DNA of 64,000 nucleotides from Hydrogenophaga intermedia (GCF_023715105.1 NZ_JAMBNO010000015.1:62001-126000); one strand, 5' to 3'. Shown: positions 26,615-37,724, numbered from the stretch's first letter. The notes: generated by a model from the sequence alone, not told the origin. Made by a program: numbers and translations.

Positions 26615-27739
26615 ATGCCATTGGAAACCTTCAAGGCGTCTGATTCGCTGACCATGGGCGTGGAGCTGGAGCTGCAGCTCGTCAACAGCTACGACCACGA
26701 CCTCTCCAGCAGCGCCAACGACCTGCTCGACCTGCTCGCGCGCAAGCCCTTCCCGGGCACCGTCACGCCCGAGATGACGCAGAGCATGATCGAGATCGCC
26801 ACCGGCATCCACACCGAGCACGGCCCGCTGCTCAAGCAGTTGCAGGACATCCGCGACACGCTGGTGACCGCGGGTGACCGGCTCAACATCGAACTCGCCG
26901 GGGGCGGCACCCACCCGTTCCAGCGCTGGTTCGAGCAACGCATCTTCTCCAAGCCGCGCTTTCACCAGCTGTCCGGTCTGTACGGCTACCTGGCCAAGCA
27001 GTTCACCGTGTTCGGCCAGCACGTGCACATCGGCTGCAGCTCGCCCGACGAAGCGCTGTTCCTGCTGCACTCGCTCAACCGCTACGTGCCGCACTTCATC
27101 GCGCTGTCGGCCTCCTCGCCGTTCTCGCAGGGCGTGGACACATTGTTCGATTCGGCCCGGCTGAACTCCGTGTTCGCCTTTCCGTTGAGCGGGCGCGCGC
27201 CGTTCGTGCTCAGCTGGGAGGAGTTCGCCAACGTGTACTTCACCAAGATGGAGAGCACGGGCGTGGTGAAGTCCATGAAGGACTTCTACTGGGACATCCG
27301 GCCCAAGCCCGAGTACGGCACCATCGAGCTGCGCGTGTGCGACACGCCGCTCACGGTGGAACGCGCTGCGGGGCTGGCGTGCTATCTGCAGGCGCTGTGC
27401 CGCCACCTGCTCACGCGCAGCGAGCCGCCGCCGGAAGAAGACGATTACCTTGTCTACACCTACAACCGCTTCCAGGCCTGCCGCTTCGGGCTCGACGGCA
27501 TGATGGTCAACCCCAAGACGCGCGAGCAGATCAGCATCCGTGAGGACGTGCTGGCCACGCTGCGCGTGCTGGCACCGCACGCGCAGGCCCTGCACAGCCT
27601 GCCCGCGCTCGACGAAATCGAGCGCACCGCCGCGCGCGTGGGCAACCACGCCAGCTTCCTGCGCACCCGCTTCAAGGACAGCGGCAGCGTGGAGGCGGTT
27701 GTGCGGGCAAGTGTGGAGGCTCTGCGGCACGGGCCGTGA
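26615..27739 (+). CDS. ybdK: YbdK family carboxylate-amine ligase (glutamate-cysteine ligase GCS2 type)
   Basis: A 374-residue ATP-dependent ligase of the GCS2 family. Typical segments are '[19 protein letters not shown]', '[18 protein letters not shown]', '[10 protein letters not shown]' and '[21 protein letters not shown]', which hold the metal- and ATP-binding residues, and '[20 protein letters not shown]' near residue 245. YbdK has weak glutamate-cysteine ligase activity in E. coli; its physiological role is unclear. Length and architecture are standard. Confidence 0.92.
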   Translation: MPLETFKASDSLTMGVELELQLVNSYDHDLSSSANDLLDLLARKPFPGTVTPEMTQSMIEIATGIHTEHGPLLKQLQDIRDTLVTAGDRLNIELAGGGTHPFQRWFEQRIFSKPRFHQLSGLYGYLAKQFTVFGQHVHIGCSSPDEALFLLHSLNRYVPHFIALSASSPFSQGVDTLFDSARLNSVFAFPLSGRAPFVLSWEEFANVYFTKMESTGVVKSMKDFYWDIRPKPEYGTIELRVCDTPLTVERAAGLACYLQALCRHLLTRSEPPPEEDDYLVYTYNRFQACRFGLDGMMVNPKTREQISIREDVLATLRVLAPHAQALHSLPALDEIERTAARVGNHASFLRTRFKDSGSVEAVVRASVEALRHGP

Positions 27740-27819
27740 TTTCCGTCACGCATGGCGTGTGGGGGGATTCCTGAGGCTTGTCGGGAAATTTCCTACACGG
27801 CGAATGGCAGATCACCGAC

Positions 27820-27848
27820 TTAACCGTCGCGGGGTGCATCGATACAGT
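27820..27848 (+). promoter_or_regulatory. Possible sigma-70 promoter for the 85-residue gene
   Basis: A -35-like TTAACC (27820-27825) and a -10-like TACAGT (27843-27848) are separated by 17 bases, each with four of six consensus matches. They lie 54 bases before the ATG at 27902 in a relatively A/T-rich part of the 162-base gap after ybdK. Confidence 0.4.
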
Positions 27849-27901
27849 TTGTTTCCATCGACACACCCTCCGTTTCAACCGTTTCGCCTCAGGACCCCGC
27901 C

Positions 27902-28159
27902 ATGAAATCCTTCGCTGACCGCACCAACCCCTTCGTCATGATGCTCGACCCCGAGGCCGTGATCAGCGCCATGGAGCGCAGCCAGCCGCTGCGTGGCCTG
28001 GCCGGCCGCGTGTGCCGCCCGCTCGACAAGCCGTTGATCCCGACCCTGTTCAACACCACCATCCGCGAGTTCGACGCCGCGATCGACGACGAAGAATTCA
28101 TGGACAGCGGCGTCGAGGCCTACGCCGAGGCCCAGCCCGGCCTGAGCGCCGTCCACTGA
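27902..28159 (+). CDS. Hypothetical protein, 85 residues
   Basis: A small cytoplasmic protein (MKSFADRTNPFVMMLDPEAV) that I do not recognise as a named family. It has an acidic C-terminal half ('IREFDAAIDDEEFMDSGVEAY') and a middle segment 'MERSQPLRGLAGRVCRPLDKPLIP'. No signal peptide or membrane segment is present. Coding appears real: third positions are strongly GC, a promoter-like pair lies upstream, and no better frame covers the segment. It converges on the ABC permease gene. Similar short proteins occur in related betaproteobacteria as far as I recall. Confidence 0.68.
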   Translation: MKSFADRTNPFVMMLDPEAVISAMERSQPLRGLAGRVCRPLDKPLIPTLFNTTIREFDAAIDDEEFMDSGVEAYAEAQPGLSAVH

Positions 28160-28219
28160 TTGAGTTTTCGCTGCCGGGCCGCCCCAAGGCTGCCCGCACA
28201 GCGGTGCAGCGTGGGGGCC

Positions 28220-29065
28220 CTATCGGGCAAATCGCTTGCGCGTGAGCGCCAGCGCCAGCCAGAACGTCGCCACCGCATAGAAGGCCAGTACCGCCAGATG
28301 CAGCGCAGCGTTTGCGGGCCACTGGTCCAGGAACAGCGGGCGCACCAGCTGCACCGCGTGCGTCAGGGGCAGCAGATCGGACAGCAGCAGCACCGGCCCC
28401 GGCAGCTGCTCGCGGGGAAAGAAAACGCCCGAGAGAAACATCATGGGCGTGAGCACCAGCGTGAAGTAGTAGCTGAAGAAGTCGTAGCCCTTGGCCAGGG
28501 CGTTGAACACCAGCGCGATGCACGAGAAGGTGATGCCCGTGGCCCACAGCAGCGGCCAGGCCAGCAGCAGCTTGGGCGACTGCGTGATGCCCAGGCCCAG
28601 CATCACCAGCAGGATCACCGTCACCGAGAACAGCGACTTGAACGCTGCCCACAGCATCTCGGCCAGCACCACGTCGTCCAGCCCCACCGGCGCATTGAGG
28701 ATGCCGTCCCAGGTGCGTTGCACGTGCATGCGCGAGAACGCCGAATACAGTGCCTCGAAGGTGGCCGCGTTCATGGCGCTCATGCAGATGCTGCCGCTGG
28801 CCAGGAACAGGATGTACGGCACGGCCACCGTGCCGCCGGCTGCAGGCAGGTTCACCGTGCCCACCAGCGCGCCCAGGCCGTAGCCGAATGCCACCAGCCA
28901 GATCAGCGGCTCGGCCACGTTGGCCGCCAGGCTGGGCAGTGCGAGCTTGCGCCAGACCAGCAGGTTGCGCAGGAACACCGGCCACCAGCGCCACGACAGC
29001 CGCGGCGGTGCCCAGGGATTGGGTGGGGTGAGGGTGGTGGTGAGAGGCGTCGTGGTGGTGTTCAT
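28220..29065 (-). CDS. ABC-2 type transporter permease (NodJ family)
   Basis: A 281-residue inner-membrane permease with about six membrane segments, similar in plan to NodJ/DrrB ABC-2 exporters ('WWPVFLRNLLVWRKLALPSL', 'LASGSICMSAMNAATFEALY', 'FFSYYFTLVLTPMMFLSGVFFP'). The start at 29065 was chosen because it lies 2 bases after the stop of the ATPase gene, consistent with coupling, and an N-terminal Thr/Pro-rich stretch precedes the first membrane helix. It forms a two-gene exporter with the ATPase upstream. The exported compound is unknown; the NodIJ type exports lipid-linked or hydrophobic molecules. Confidence 0.9.
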   Translation of the reverse strand: MNTTTTPLTTTLTPPNPWAPPRLSWRWWPVFLRNLLVWRKLALPSLAANVAEPLIWLVAFGYGLGALVGTVNLPAAGGTVAVPYILFLASGSICMSAMNAATFEALYSAFSRMHVQRTWDGILNAPVGLDDVVLAEMLWAAFKSLFSVTVILLVMLGLGITQSPKLLLAWPLLWATGITFSCIALVFNALAKGYDFFSYYFTLVLTPMMFLSGVFFPREQLPGPVLLLSDLLPLTHAVQLVRPLFLDQWPANAALHLAVLAFYAVATFWLALALTRKRFAR

Positions 29066-29067
29066 GA

Positions 29068-30003
29068 TCAACCGTCCTCCCGGATCTGGCGGCCCGTGAG
29101 TTTGAGAAACAGGTCTTCCAGGTTGGCCGGCCGGTGCAGGGTGCGCAGCTCGTGGTTGCTGGCCAGTGCCGCCAGAATGGGCTGGGCCTGCGCGGTGTAG
29201 AGGAACACGGTCTCGCCGCTGACCTCCACGCGCGCGGCCAGCGCGCGCAAAGGCGCGTGCTCGTCGCGCTGTGCAATATCGATGGCGCCCGGCCCGTAGA
29301 CCTCCACCACGTCGGGCTCCAGGTGCTCGGCGATCAGCGCGCGTGGGCGGCCTTCGGCGATCTTGCGGCCGTGGTCGAGCACCAGCAGGCGCGAGCACAG
29401 GCGTTCGGCCTCGTCCATGAAGTGTGTGGTGAGCAGGATACTCTTGCCCTGCTGCAGCAGCATCTGCAGCCGCTCCCACATCAGATGACGCGCCTGCGGG
29501 TCCAGACCGGTGGTGGGCTCGTCGAGCATCAGCAACTGCGGGTCGTTGACCAGCGCGCGCGCCAGCGACAGGCGCCGCTTCATGCCACCCGAGAGTTCCC
29601 CCGGGCGCGCCTTGGCCTTGTGCGATAGCGCGGCGAACTCCAGCAGGCGCGGGATGCGGGCGCGGATGTCAGCGTCCTTGAGCCCGAAATAGCGGCCGTA
29701 CACGAGCAGGTTTTCTTCGGCGTCGAAATCCGGGTCGAGCGTGTCCATCTGCGCGACCACGCCCAGGCGCGCCTTGATCGCAAGCGCGTCGCGTGGCATG
29801 TCCAGGCCGAAGGCGGTGATGCGCCCGGCATCCGGCGCGGTCAGGCCCAGGCACATCTTGATGGTGGTGGTCTTGCCGGCACCGTTGGGGCCGATCACGC
29901 CGAGGCATTCGCCGGGCTGGATGGCGAAACTCAAGCGATCCACCACCGTGGCGTTGCCGTAGCGTTTGACGAGGTCGACAGCCTCGAACAGGGGTTGGCT
30001 CAT
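29068..30003 (-). CDS. ABC-2 exporter ATP-binding protein (NodI family)
   Basis: A 311-residue ATPase. Walker A is '[19 protein letters not shown]' near residue 35, the signature is '[16 protein letters not shown]', Walker B is '[14 protein letters not shown]', and the H-loop is '[13 protein letters not shown]'. The C-terminal 80 residues ('[22 protein letters not shown]') match the extra domain of the NodI/DrrA group. It precedes and is tightly linked to the NodJ-type permease. Psd starts divergently 73 bases away. Together they should form an efflux pump of the NodIJ/DrrAB class. Confidence 0.92.
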   Translation of the reverse strand: MSQPLFEAVDLVKRYGNATVVDRLSFAIQPGECLGVIGPNGAGKTTTIKMCLGLTAPDAGRITAFGLDMPRDALAIKARLGVVAQMDTLDPDFDAEENLLVYGRYFGLKDADIRARIPRLLEFAALSHKAKARPGELSGGMKRRLSLARALVNDPQLLMLDEPTTGLDPQARHLMWERLQMLLQQGKSILLTTHFMDEAERLCSRLLVLDHGRKIAEGRPRALIAEHLEPDVVEVYGPGAIDIAQRDEHAPLRALAARVEVSGETVFLYTAQAQPILAALASNHELRTLHRPANLEDLFLKLTGRQIREDG

Positions 30004-30076
30004 GGCGCGCCATTGTGCCCACCACCGATGACCCCTGGCGCGCCGGGGCAAGGGCCCCACCTACAATCCGGCTCCC

Positions 30077-30928
30077 ATGTCGTTGGCCGTCCGTCTCCAG
30101 TACCTGTTGCCCAAGCTCGCCCTCACGCGGCTGGCGGGCGCCTTCGCCGGCGCGCGTGCCGGCGCGCTCACGCAGTGGGCCATCCGCCGCTTCATCGCGC
30201 GCTACCACGTGAACATGGCCGAAGCGGCCGATCCCGACCCCGCGGCCTACGACACGTTCAACGCGTTCTTCACGCGCGCGCTCAAGGCCGATGCCCGCCC
30301 GCTGGCCGATGCCGCCTTCGTCTGCCCGGTCGACGGCGCGATCAGCCAGTTCGGCCGCATCCAGCGCGACCAGATCTTCCAGGCCAAGGGCCACCACTAC
30401 AGCACCGCGGCCCTGCTGGGCGGCGATGCCCAGGCCGCCGCAGCCTTCGACGACGGCGACTTCGCCACCATCTACCTGAGCCCGCGCGACTACCACCGCA
30501 TCCACATGCCCGCTGTGGCGACGCTGCGCCGCATGGTGCACGTGCCGGGCGAACTGTTCTCGGTGAACCCGGCCACGGCCGCGGGCGTGCCCGGGCTGTT
30601 TGCGCGCAACGAGCGCGTGGTCTGCCACTTCGACATGCCGGTGGGCGAACGCACCGTGCCTTTCGTGCTGGTGCTGGTGGGCGCCACCATCGTCGGCAGC
30701 ATGGCCACCGCCTGGCATGGCGTGGTCAACCCGCCACGCCCGGGGGGCTTGCGCACCTGGCGCTACGACGACATGCCCGTGCGCATCGAACGCGGCGCCG
30801 AGATGGGCCGCTTCCTGCTCGGCTCGACGGTGGTGCTGCTGTGGCCGAAAGACACCATCCGTTTCCAGCCCGACTGGGCGCCCGCGCGCGCTGTGCGCAT
30901 GGGTGAGGCGATGGGCGACGCGCTCTGA
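30077..30928 (+). CDS. psd: Phosphatidylserine decarboxylase
   Basis: A 283-residue proenzyme that converts phosphatidylserine to phosphatidylethanolamine at the inner membrane. The self-cleavage motif LGST ('[13 protein letters not shown]') lies near residues 250-253; cleavage before the Ser would create the pyruvoyl group on the small C-terminal alpha chain. The active-site region '[13 protein letters not shown]' and '[13 protein letters not shown]' are present. The length suits the type I bacterial enzyme. It starts 24 bases before purT ends the gap, so the two may share a transcript. Confidence 0.95.
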   Translation: MSLAVRLQYLLPKLALTRLAGAFAGARAGALTQWAIRRFIARYHVNMAEAADPDPAAYDTFNAFFTRALKADARPLADAAFVCPVDGAISQFGRIQRDQIFQAKGHHYSTAALLGGDAQAAAAFDDGDFATIYLSPRDYHRIHMPAVATLRRMVHVPGELFSVNPATAAGVPGLFARNERVVCHFDMPVGERTVPFVLVLVGATIVGSMATAWHGVVNPPRPGGLRTWRYDDMPVRIERGAEMGRFLLGSTVVLLWPKDTIRFQPDWAPARAVRMGEAMGDAL

Positions 30929-30951
30929 TTTCTTTTCGCAAGGACACGATC

Positions 30952-32154
30952 ATGACCACCCTCGGCACGCCGCTCTCACCCTCGGCCACCAAAGTCATGC
31001 TGCTGGGCAGCGGCGAACTGGGCAAAGAGGTGCTGATCGCACTGCAGCGCCTGGGCGTGGAGACCATCGCCGTCGACCGCTACGAGAACGCGCCTGGCCA
31101 CCAGGTCGCGCACCGCGCCCACACCATCGCCATGAGCGATCCGGCGCAACTGAAGGCGCTCATCGAGCGCGAGCGCCCGCACCTCGTGGTGCCTGAGATC
31201 GAGGCCATCGCCACGCCTGTGCTGCAGGAACTCGAGGCCGCGGGCGTGGTGCGCGTGATTCCCACCGCGCGCGCCGCGCGCCTCACGATGGACCGCGAAG
31301 GCATCCGCCGCCTGGCGGCCGAGACGCTGGGTCTGCCGACCAGCCCCTACAAATTCTGCGATTCGCTCGAAGAACTGCAGGCCGCGATCGACAACGGAAT
31401 CGGCTACCCCTGCATCGTGAAGCCCGTGATGAGCAGCAGCGGCAAGGGCCAGAGCAAGATCGATGGCCCGGCCGACGTGAAGACCGCCTGGGATTACGCC
31501 ATGGCGGGTGGTCGCGTGAGCCACGGTCGCATCATCGTCGAGGGCTTCATCCGCTTCGACTACGAGATCACGCTGCTGACCGTACGCGCGCTGGGCGCGA
31601 ACGGTGAAATCGAAACCCACTTCTGCGATCCGATCGGCCATGTGCAGGTGAGCGGCGACTACGTGGAGAGCTGGCAACCCCACCCCATGAGCGCGAAGGC
31701 GCTGCAGACCAGTCGCGAGATCGCCAAGGCCATCACCGACAACCTCGGTGGGCAGGGATTGTTCGGCGTCGAGCTGTTCGTGGCCGGCGACCAGGTGTGG
31801 TTCAGCGAGGTCAGCCCGCGACCGCACGACACCGGCATGGTGACCATGGCCACGCAGTGGCAGAACGAGTTCGAGCTGCACGCGCGCGCCATTCTCGGCC
31901 TGCCGGTGGATACCGCGCTCAAGAGCCCGGGTGCCAGCGCCGTCATCTACGGCGGTGTCGAGGCACGGGGAATCGTGTTCGACGGCGTGTACGAAGCCTT
32001 GCGCGTGCCGGGTACCGAAGTCCGCCTGTTCGGCAAGCCCGAGAGCTTCAACAAGCGCCGCATGGGCGTGGCGTTGGCACGACACGCTGACGTGGAGCAG
32101 GCGCGGGTGAATGCCAAGCGCGCCGCCGCGCACGTGCGCCCGCGCGAGGCCTAA
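30952..32154 (+). CDS. purT: Formate-dependent phosphoribosylglycinamide formyltransferase (GAR transformylase 2)
   Basis: A 400-residue ATP-grasp enzyme that makes formyl-GAR from GAR, formate and ATP in purine synthesis, bypassing folate-dependent PurN. Domain A starts '[21 protein letters not shown]'. The ATP-grasp loop is '[13 protein letters not shown]', and '[20 protein letters not shown]' and '[15 protein letters not shown]' are highly characteristic. Length and order are normal. The last residues (HVRPREA) are followed by the LysR gene 95 bases downstream. Confidence 0.97.
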   Translation: MTTLGTPLSPSATKVMLLGSGELGKEVLIALQRLGVETIAVDRYENAPGHQVAHRAHTIAMSDPAQLKALIERERPHLVVPEIEAIATPVLQELEAAGVVRVIPTARAARLTMDREGIRRLAAETLGLPTSPYKFCDSLEELQAAIDNGIGYPCIVKPVMSSSGKGQSKIDGPADVKTAWDYAMAGGRVSHGRIIVEGFIRFDYEITLLTVRALGANGEIETHFCDPIGHVQVSGDYVESWQPHPMSAKALQTSREIAKAITDNLGGQGLFGVELFVAGDQVWFSEVSPRPHDTGMVTMATQWQNEFELHARAILGLPVDTALKSPGASAVIYGGVEARGIVFDGVYEALRVPGTEVRLFGKPESFNKRRMGVALARHADVEQARVNAKRAAAHVRPREA

Positions 32155-32249
32155 GCCAACCGACGGGTTTGCCATGCGCCAAGGCGCGCATACACTGGCG
32201 GCGACCACCGTGCCGCTTCATCGCGGAATCGATCTGCAGGGGAAGTCGA

Positions 32250-33170
32250 TTGGAGATCAGACAGCTTCGCTATTTCCTGAGGATCGCGGAACTGGGTAGC
32301 TTCTCGAAGGCCTCGCTCGCTCTGCACATCGCGCAGCCCGCACTGAGCCAACAGATGGCTCAGCTTGAAGACGAACTGGGGCACGCCCTGCTGCACCGTC
32401 GCCACAATGGTGTGCAGATGACCGAACAGGGCGAGGCCTTCTATGCACACGCACAGCGTGTGCTCAAGCAGATCGACGATTTGCCCAATGTGGTGAAGCG
32501 CTGCAAGGACTCGTTGCGCGGTACCGTGTCGTTGGGCTTGCCACAAAGCACGGCGGTGCAATATGCCATGCCCCTGGTCGCCGAGCTGCAGCAGCGCCAC
32601 CCTGGCGTGAGTGTGGAGATCTACGACGAAATCAGCGGCAACTTGCTGCGGCATCTCAACTCCGGTCAACTCGACATCGCCGTTGTGGTCAATGACCAGG
32701 ACGTATCGCTCGTGAACGCGGTTCCCCTGATGGATGAGGAGCTGTTTCTCACTTCCTGCGCGCGCGAGGATCACGGCCCGCGCTTGCGGGTTCAGGATCT
32801 CGCGACCCTGCCGCTCACATTGCCTGGCGTGCACCATGGTGTGCGTGCACTCGTCGACGCGGCGATACGCGCTCATGGCGTGATTCCGCCGATGCCTTCC
32901 ATCGTCGCGAACTCCATGAGCGTCATGCGTCGCGCGGTCGAATCCGGCGTTGCCTGCAGCGTGATGCCCTGGGGCGCGGTCTGCGAGGAGATCGACGCCG
33001 GCACCTTGCGCGTCACACCGTTGGAGCCGCGGCTGACGCGGCGGGTGTATGTGTGCACTGCCCGTGATGCGCAGTTGTCGCTGGCCGGCCATGCGGTGCA
33101 CGACTTGCTGATCGAGCTCACCCGCCAACGCGTGGCGAGCGGTGAGTGGCTGGGCGTCACACTGATCTGA
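32250..33170 (+). CDS. LysR family transcriptional regulator
   Basis: A 306-residue LysR-type regulator. The N-terminal helix-turn-helix is 'LRIAELGSFSKASLALHIAQPALSQQMAQLEDELG' and the effector domain starts near residue 90 ('GTVSLGLPQSTAVQYAMPLV'). I chose the TTG at 32250 (reading MEIRQLRYFL) because LysR proteins normally begin there and AGGGGA lies just upstream; a longer reading from an ATG at 32169 has no family match. The arrangement resembles Nac/CbbR-like members. It precedes the 2-hydroxyacid dehydrogenase and bkd genes in the same direction and is the probable regulator of that cluster. Confidence 0.9.
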   Translation: MEIRQLRYFLRIAELGSFSKASLALHIAQPALSQQMAQLEDELGHALLHRRHNGVQMTEQGEAFYAHAQRVLKQIDDLPNVVKRCKDSLRGTVSLGLPQSTAVQYAMPLVAELQQRHPGVSVEIYDEISGNLLRHLNSGQLDIAVVVNDQDVSLVNAVPLMDEELFLTSCAREDHGPRLRVQDLATLPLTLPGVHHGVRALVDAAIRAHGVIPPMPSIVANSMSVMRRAVESGVACSVMPWGAVCEEIDAGTLRVTPLEPRLTRRVYVCTARDAQLSLAGHAVHDLLIELTRQRVASGEWLGVTLI

Positions 33171-33191
33171 TCGGCGCGTCCATCGGGCCTC

Positions 33192-33203
33192 GTTCGCGCG
33201 AAC
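33192..33203. promoter_or_regulatory. Palindrome upstream of the 2-hydroxyacid dehydrogenase gene
   Basis: GTTCGCGCGAAC is a perfect 12-base inverted repeat in the 134-base gap between the LysR gene and the FAD-linked dehydrogenase gene, about 100 bases before that gene's start. It is a candidate operator for the LysR-type protein, though it is not the classical T-N11-A spacing. Confidence 0.35.
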
Positions 33204-33304
33204 AGTGCCATCGCTTTCGCGGCTGACGGCAGACGAAATCCCTATTTCTCAAGCCATGGATCGACTCCTAGACTGCCTTCAGGCAACGAAGGAGGCTTTC
33301 CAGA

Positions 33305-34726
33305 ATGATCGCGTCTCACGAATCGTCCACGCCCCCCGCGCACTCGGAGCGAGGCCTGCCGCCCGGTCTGACAAGGTTGCTTGGCACCCTGTTCGGCGAG
33401 CGCTTCACGACCAGCGCTGCCGTGTGTCTGCAGCATGGTGCCGACGAATCGGCGTTTGCACCCGCGCCGCCCGATGCGGTTGTCTTCCCGGAGTCCACCG
33501 AAGAGGTGGCCGCCGCAATGGCTGCCTGCCATGCCCATGGCGTCCCTGTCATCCCGTTCGGTGTGGGCTCGTCGGTCGAAGACCACCTCCTTGCCGTGCA
33601 TGGGGGTGTGTCTTTCGACACGTCACGCATGAACCGGGTGATCGACATCCGACCGGAAGACCTCACCGCCACGGTGCAGGCGGGCGTCACGCGTGAGCAG
33701 CTCAATCGCGAGCTCGCGTCGACAGGCTTTTTCTTCTCGGTCGATCCCGGTGCGAACGCCAGCATCGGTGGCATGGTGGCCACAGCGGCCTCCGGCACGA
33801 ACACGGTGCGCTATGGAACCATGCGCGACAACCTGCTGTCGCTGGTCGTGGTGCTGGCGGATGGTCAGGTCATCCGCACTTCGCGTCGCGCGCGAAAATC
33901 ATCTGCTGGCTACAACCTGACCCAGATCTTCGCGGGCTCGGAGGGTACGCTGGGAATCATCACCGAGGTGACCGTCAAGCTGCATCCACAGCCTGAGGCC
34001 ATCGCCGCTGCGGTCGTGAACTTCCCTGATGTGGGCAGTGCCGTCAGCACCGTGATCCAGGCGCTGCAGATGGGGGTTCCACTGGCACGCGCTGAAATGC
34101 TCGATGCCCTGACCATCAAGGCCATCAACGCGCACAGCCGCACGACCTTGACCGAAGCGCCCACGCTGTTCCTCGAGTTCAGCGGGTCTACCGCCCAGGT
34201 GAAAGAGCAGGGCGAGACCTTGCGCACCGTCGTCGAAGAGCACGGCGGCGGCGATTTCCAGTGGGCCACCCGTCCCGAGGAACGCAGCCGACTCTGGACG
34301 CCACGGCATCACGCCTATTTCGCCTGCATCCAGCTGCGTCCGGGCTCGCGTTCACTCACCACCGATGCCTGTGTGCCCATTTCCCGTCTTGCCGACTGCA
34401 TCGCCGAGACGACCGCCGACATTCAGGCCAGTGGTCTCCTGGCGCCCGTTTTTGGCCATGTGGGTGACGGCAATTTTCACTGCCTGCTGCTGGTCGATCC
34501 CGATAACGCGGACGAAGTGACGGCCGCCGAGGAGTTGAGTCACCGTCTTGTGCACCGTGCCATCCGCTTCGATGGCACGTGTACCGGCGAACACGGGGTG
34601 GGCCTGCACAAGATGCCTTATCTGGAAGAAGAGCATGGCGTTGCCACGGTCGACGTCATGCGCCGCATCAAGCGGGCGCTCGACCCGCGCAATATCCGCA
34701 ACCCGGGGAAGGTTGTCCATCTTTGA
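33305..34726 (+). CDS. FAD-binding 2-hydroxyacid dehydrogenase (GlcD/D-lactate dehydrogenase family)
   Basis: A 473-residue flavoenzyme with an N-terminal FAD_binding_4 domain ('VIPFGVGSSVEDHLLAVHGG', 'VDPGANASIGGMVATAASGT', 'RARKSSAGYNLTQIFAGSEG') and a C-terminal FAD-oxidase_C domain ('PVFGHVGDGNFHCLLLV', 'GTCTGEHGVGLHKMPYL'). It should oxidise a D-2-hydroxyacid to a 2-oxoacid and pass electrons to a cytochrome, flavoprotein or quinone. No iron-sulfur domain is fused. GGAGG lies before the ATG. The bkd genes that oxidise 2-oxoacids follow, so branched 2-hydroxyacids are an attractive substrate class (inference). Confidence 0.88.
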   Translation: MIASHESSTPPAHSERGLPPGLTRLLGTLFGERFTTSAAVCLQHGADESAFAPAPPDAVVFPESTEEVAAAMAACHAHGVPVIPFGVGSSVEDHLLAVHGGVSFDTSRMNRVIDIRPEDLTATVQAGVTREQLNRELASTGFFFSVDPGANASIGGMVATAASGTNTVRYGTMRDNLLSLVVVLADGQVIRTSRRARKSSAGYNLTQIFAGSEGTLGIITEVTVKLHPQPEAIAAAVVNFPDVGSAVSTVIQALQMGVPLARAEMLDALTIKAINAHSRTTLTEAPTLFLEFSGSTAQVKEQGETLRTVVEEHGGGDFQWATRPEERSRLWTPRHHAYFACIQLRPGSRSLTTDACVPISRLADCIAETTADIQASGLLAPVFGHVGDGNFHCLLLVDPDNADEVTAAEELSHRLVHRAIRFDGTCTGEHGVGLHKMPYLEEEHGVATVDVMRRIKRALDPRNIRNPGKVVHL

Positions 34727-34740
34727 CGCCGAAGCGTTCC

Positions 34741-35820
34741 ATGGAACGAAGAACGATGCTCGCGTTGCTGTCGAGTTGTGCGATGCCATCGCTCGCGCTC
34801 GCACAGAACACCGCCAGGGCGACTGCTACCCGACAGCCGGCCGGTGGCGAGATCATGCGCGGCCAGACCGCGAATCTCTCCTCAAACCGCGCGGCCATCT
34901 CCAAGGCCTATGCCGAAGGCGCCGACCTCGTGTTTCAGCAAGTCAACGCCACCGGTGGCGTGCATGGCCGCCGTATCCGCGTGTTGCAGCTTGACGACGC
35001 CTACGACGTCCAGCGAGCCGAGGAGAACGTGCGTGCGCTCAACGAAAACCACAAGGTCTTTGCGCTCGTGTACCTCGTGGGAACCGCCATCGTCGACAAG
35101 GTGCTGCCTTATGTGACGCAGTCGGGTGTTCCCATGGATCACGCGGTGACGGGCGCCGACAACGTGCGGCCACCCGTTCGTTTGGTGAACGAGGCCTTCT
35201 TCCTGCGGGCAAGCTACGGCCGCGAGATCGATCGAATCGTCAGCCACCTCGCCACGCTGGGCATCGACAACTTCGGCTTCCTGCATGAAGACGAGCCCTT
35301 CGGTTATGGCGTTCGTAGCAACGTGCAATCGGCGGTCGAGAAGTTCAAGACCAAGCTGGTGGCCAGCATCTCGGTTCCCCCCAATCAGCCCACGGCCGAA
35401 GCGGTAGCGCCTGCGGTGCGCCTGATGCTGCAGGTCAGTCCCAAGGCCGTTGTTATCGGCAGTGCCGGCCCGGTGATCGAAAAATTCGTTCGCGCCTACC
35501 AGGAGGCCGGCGAGCGCACCCAGTTCTATTGCCTCTCCGTGGCCAATGTCGAGCGGCTGGTGCGCGATCTCGGGCTCTTGAGCGAGGGCATCGTCGTGGC
35601 ACAGGTGATGCTCGATGTGCGCACCTCGAACCTGCCGGTCGTGCGCGAGTACCGCGAGGCCGCCGCAAGGCGGGACGCGATGGCTGGTGTTTTCGATCTG
35701 GAAGGTTTCGTCTCTGCGCGAATCATCGTGCAGGCCCTGCGCGACGCCGGTGAAACGCCCACGCGCGCCCGTTTCATCGCCGGCCTGGAGCGGCAGACGC
35801 AGGTGGGGGCTTTCCGGTGA
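34741..35820 (+). CDS. ABC transporter substrate-binding protein, C-terminus lost by frameshift
   Basis: A receptor of the type 1 periplasmic fold, 359 residues as read, with a signal peptide (MERRTMLALLSSCAMPSLAL then AQ). Family features include 'GEIMRGQTANLSSNRAAISKAYAEGADLVFQQVNATGGVHG' early on, given here only as landmarks near residues 36-75, and 'LHEDEPFGYGVRSNVQSAV'. The reading ends early in 'TQVGAFR'. The usual C-terminus, with the pattern VGGFxVxF followed by xFVELxxIGRxGK, continues in another frame up to 35897. No ABC permease or ATPase gene is adjacent. It sits between the 2-hydroxyacid dehydrogenase and bkd genes. Confidence 0.82.
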   Translation: MERRTMLALLSSCAMPSLALAQNTARATATRQPAGGEIMRGQTANLSSNRAAISKAYAEGADLVFQQVNATGGVHGRRIRVLQLDDAYDVQRAEENVRALNENHKVFALVYLVGTAIVDKVLPYVTQSGVPMDHAVTGADNVRPPVRLVNEAFFLRASYGREIDRIVSHLATLGIDNFGFLHEDEPFGYGVRSNVQSAVEKFKTKLVASISVPPNQPTAEAVAPAVRLMLQVSPKAVVIGSAGPVIEKFVRAYQEAGERTQFYCLSVANVERLVRDLGLLSEGIVVAQVMLDVRTSNLPVVREYREAAARRDAMAGVFDLEGFVSARIIVQALRDAGETPTRARFIAGLERQTQVGAFR

Positions 35821-35897
35821 AATACCAGGACGCACGTCAAGGCTCTCCGTTCGTGGAACTGTCCATGATCGGACGCGGGGGAAAGTCGGTCCGGTGA
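35817..35897 (+). other. Out-of-frame C-terminal continuation of the binding protein
   Basis: Read in the frame that starts at 35817, this segment encodes VKYQDARQGSPFVELSMIGR followed by GGKSVR and a stop at 35895-35897. This matches the end of such receptors. Adding one G to the G5 run at 35805-35809 would give 'VGGFPVKYQDARQGSPF', joining the two parts in frame. It is either a real frameshift or a homopolymer error in the read. Confidence 0.75.
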
Positions 35898-36328
35898 TCG
35901 TCAACCCAGACCGCAGCGTTGTCGTCGAGCCCTGCGAAGCGCGCCAATGCACGCGGGAACGCGAAGAGGTGCTCCTGCAACTGCTTCGCCACAGCATCGA
36001 ACGTGGACACCGCCGCCTCGTCATGCGTCGCGTCCTCATGCTTGAGGTGTGTGGCTGCCGTGTACCTGACGCGTTGAAGCCGTATTGCGATCGGGTGTTC
36101 GAGCAAGCTCGTGCGGGCGAGGTCGTCACCATCCGCCGTGCGGTTTTGGACTGGGCGGCCATGGTGAATGGTGCAGCGCCGCCCAGCGCGCCATGGCAGC
36201 TCACGGTTGCGCCCACTGCACACCTTACGCTGGTCTGGAACAGCTTTCGTCCATCAACGCGGCAGCGTACTTGTGCAGCGGTTGCACCCCCCAGTCCATC
36301 CGTCGCGAGAGCTATCGAGATTTCCTAA
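35894..36328 (+). CDS. Doubtful hypothetical open frame in a 588-base gap
   Basis: The gap between the binding-protein gene and bkdA1 holds one plausible frame: a GTG start at 35894 overlapping the restored stop of the binding protein as GTGA, giving 144 residues. The first 90 look coding ('REREEVLLQLLRHSIERGHR', 'VPDALKPYCDRVFEQA'), with GC-rich third positions. After about residue 95 the composition degrades and no family is recognisable. The opposite strand is also open across much of the same segment. It may be a small unknown gene, a decayed remnant, or chance. Confidence 0.3.
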   Translation: MIVNPDRSVVVEPCEARQCTREREEVLLQLLRHSIERGHRRLVMRRVLMLEVCGCRVPDALKPYCDRVFEQARAGEVVTIRRAVLDWAAMVNGAAPPSAPWQLTVAPTAHLTLVWNSFRPSTRQRTCAAVAPPSPSVARAIEIS

Positions 36329-36348
36329 GGCGTCATCCACCGAACCTA

Positions 36349-36379
36349 TTGGCGTGTGTGTGGGCTCGTGAATAACAAT
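36349..36379 (+). promoter_or_regulatory. Possible promoter before bkdA1
   Basis: TTGGCG (36349-36354) and AACAAT (36374-36379) are separated by 19 bases, about 107 bases upstream of the bkdA1 start, in an A/T-richer stretch. The remaining leader (36380-36485) shows no gene. The match is modest, but a separate promoter for bkd would explain the large gap. Confidence 0.28.
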
Positions 36380-36392
36380 GCCGGCGCCGTGA

Positions 36393-37721
<1,329 letters not shown>

Positions 37722-37724
37722 ACC

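Noticed and set aside
35837..36223. Minus-strand open frame in the gap before bkdA1
   Set aside because: It shares codon boundaries with the plus frame and overlaps the restored end of the binding protein. There is no recognisable family and no ribosome binding site I can support.
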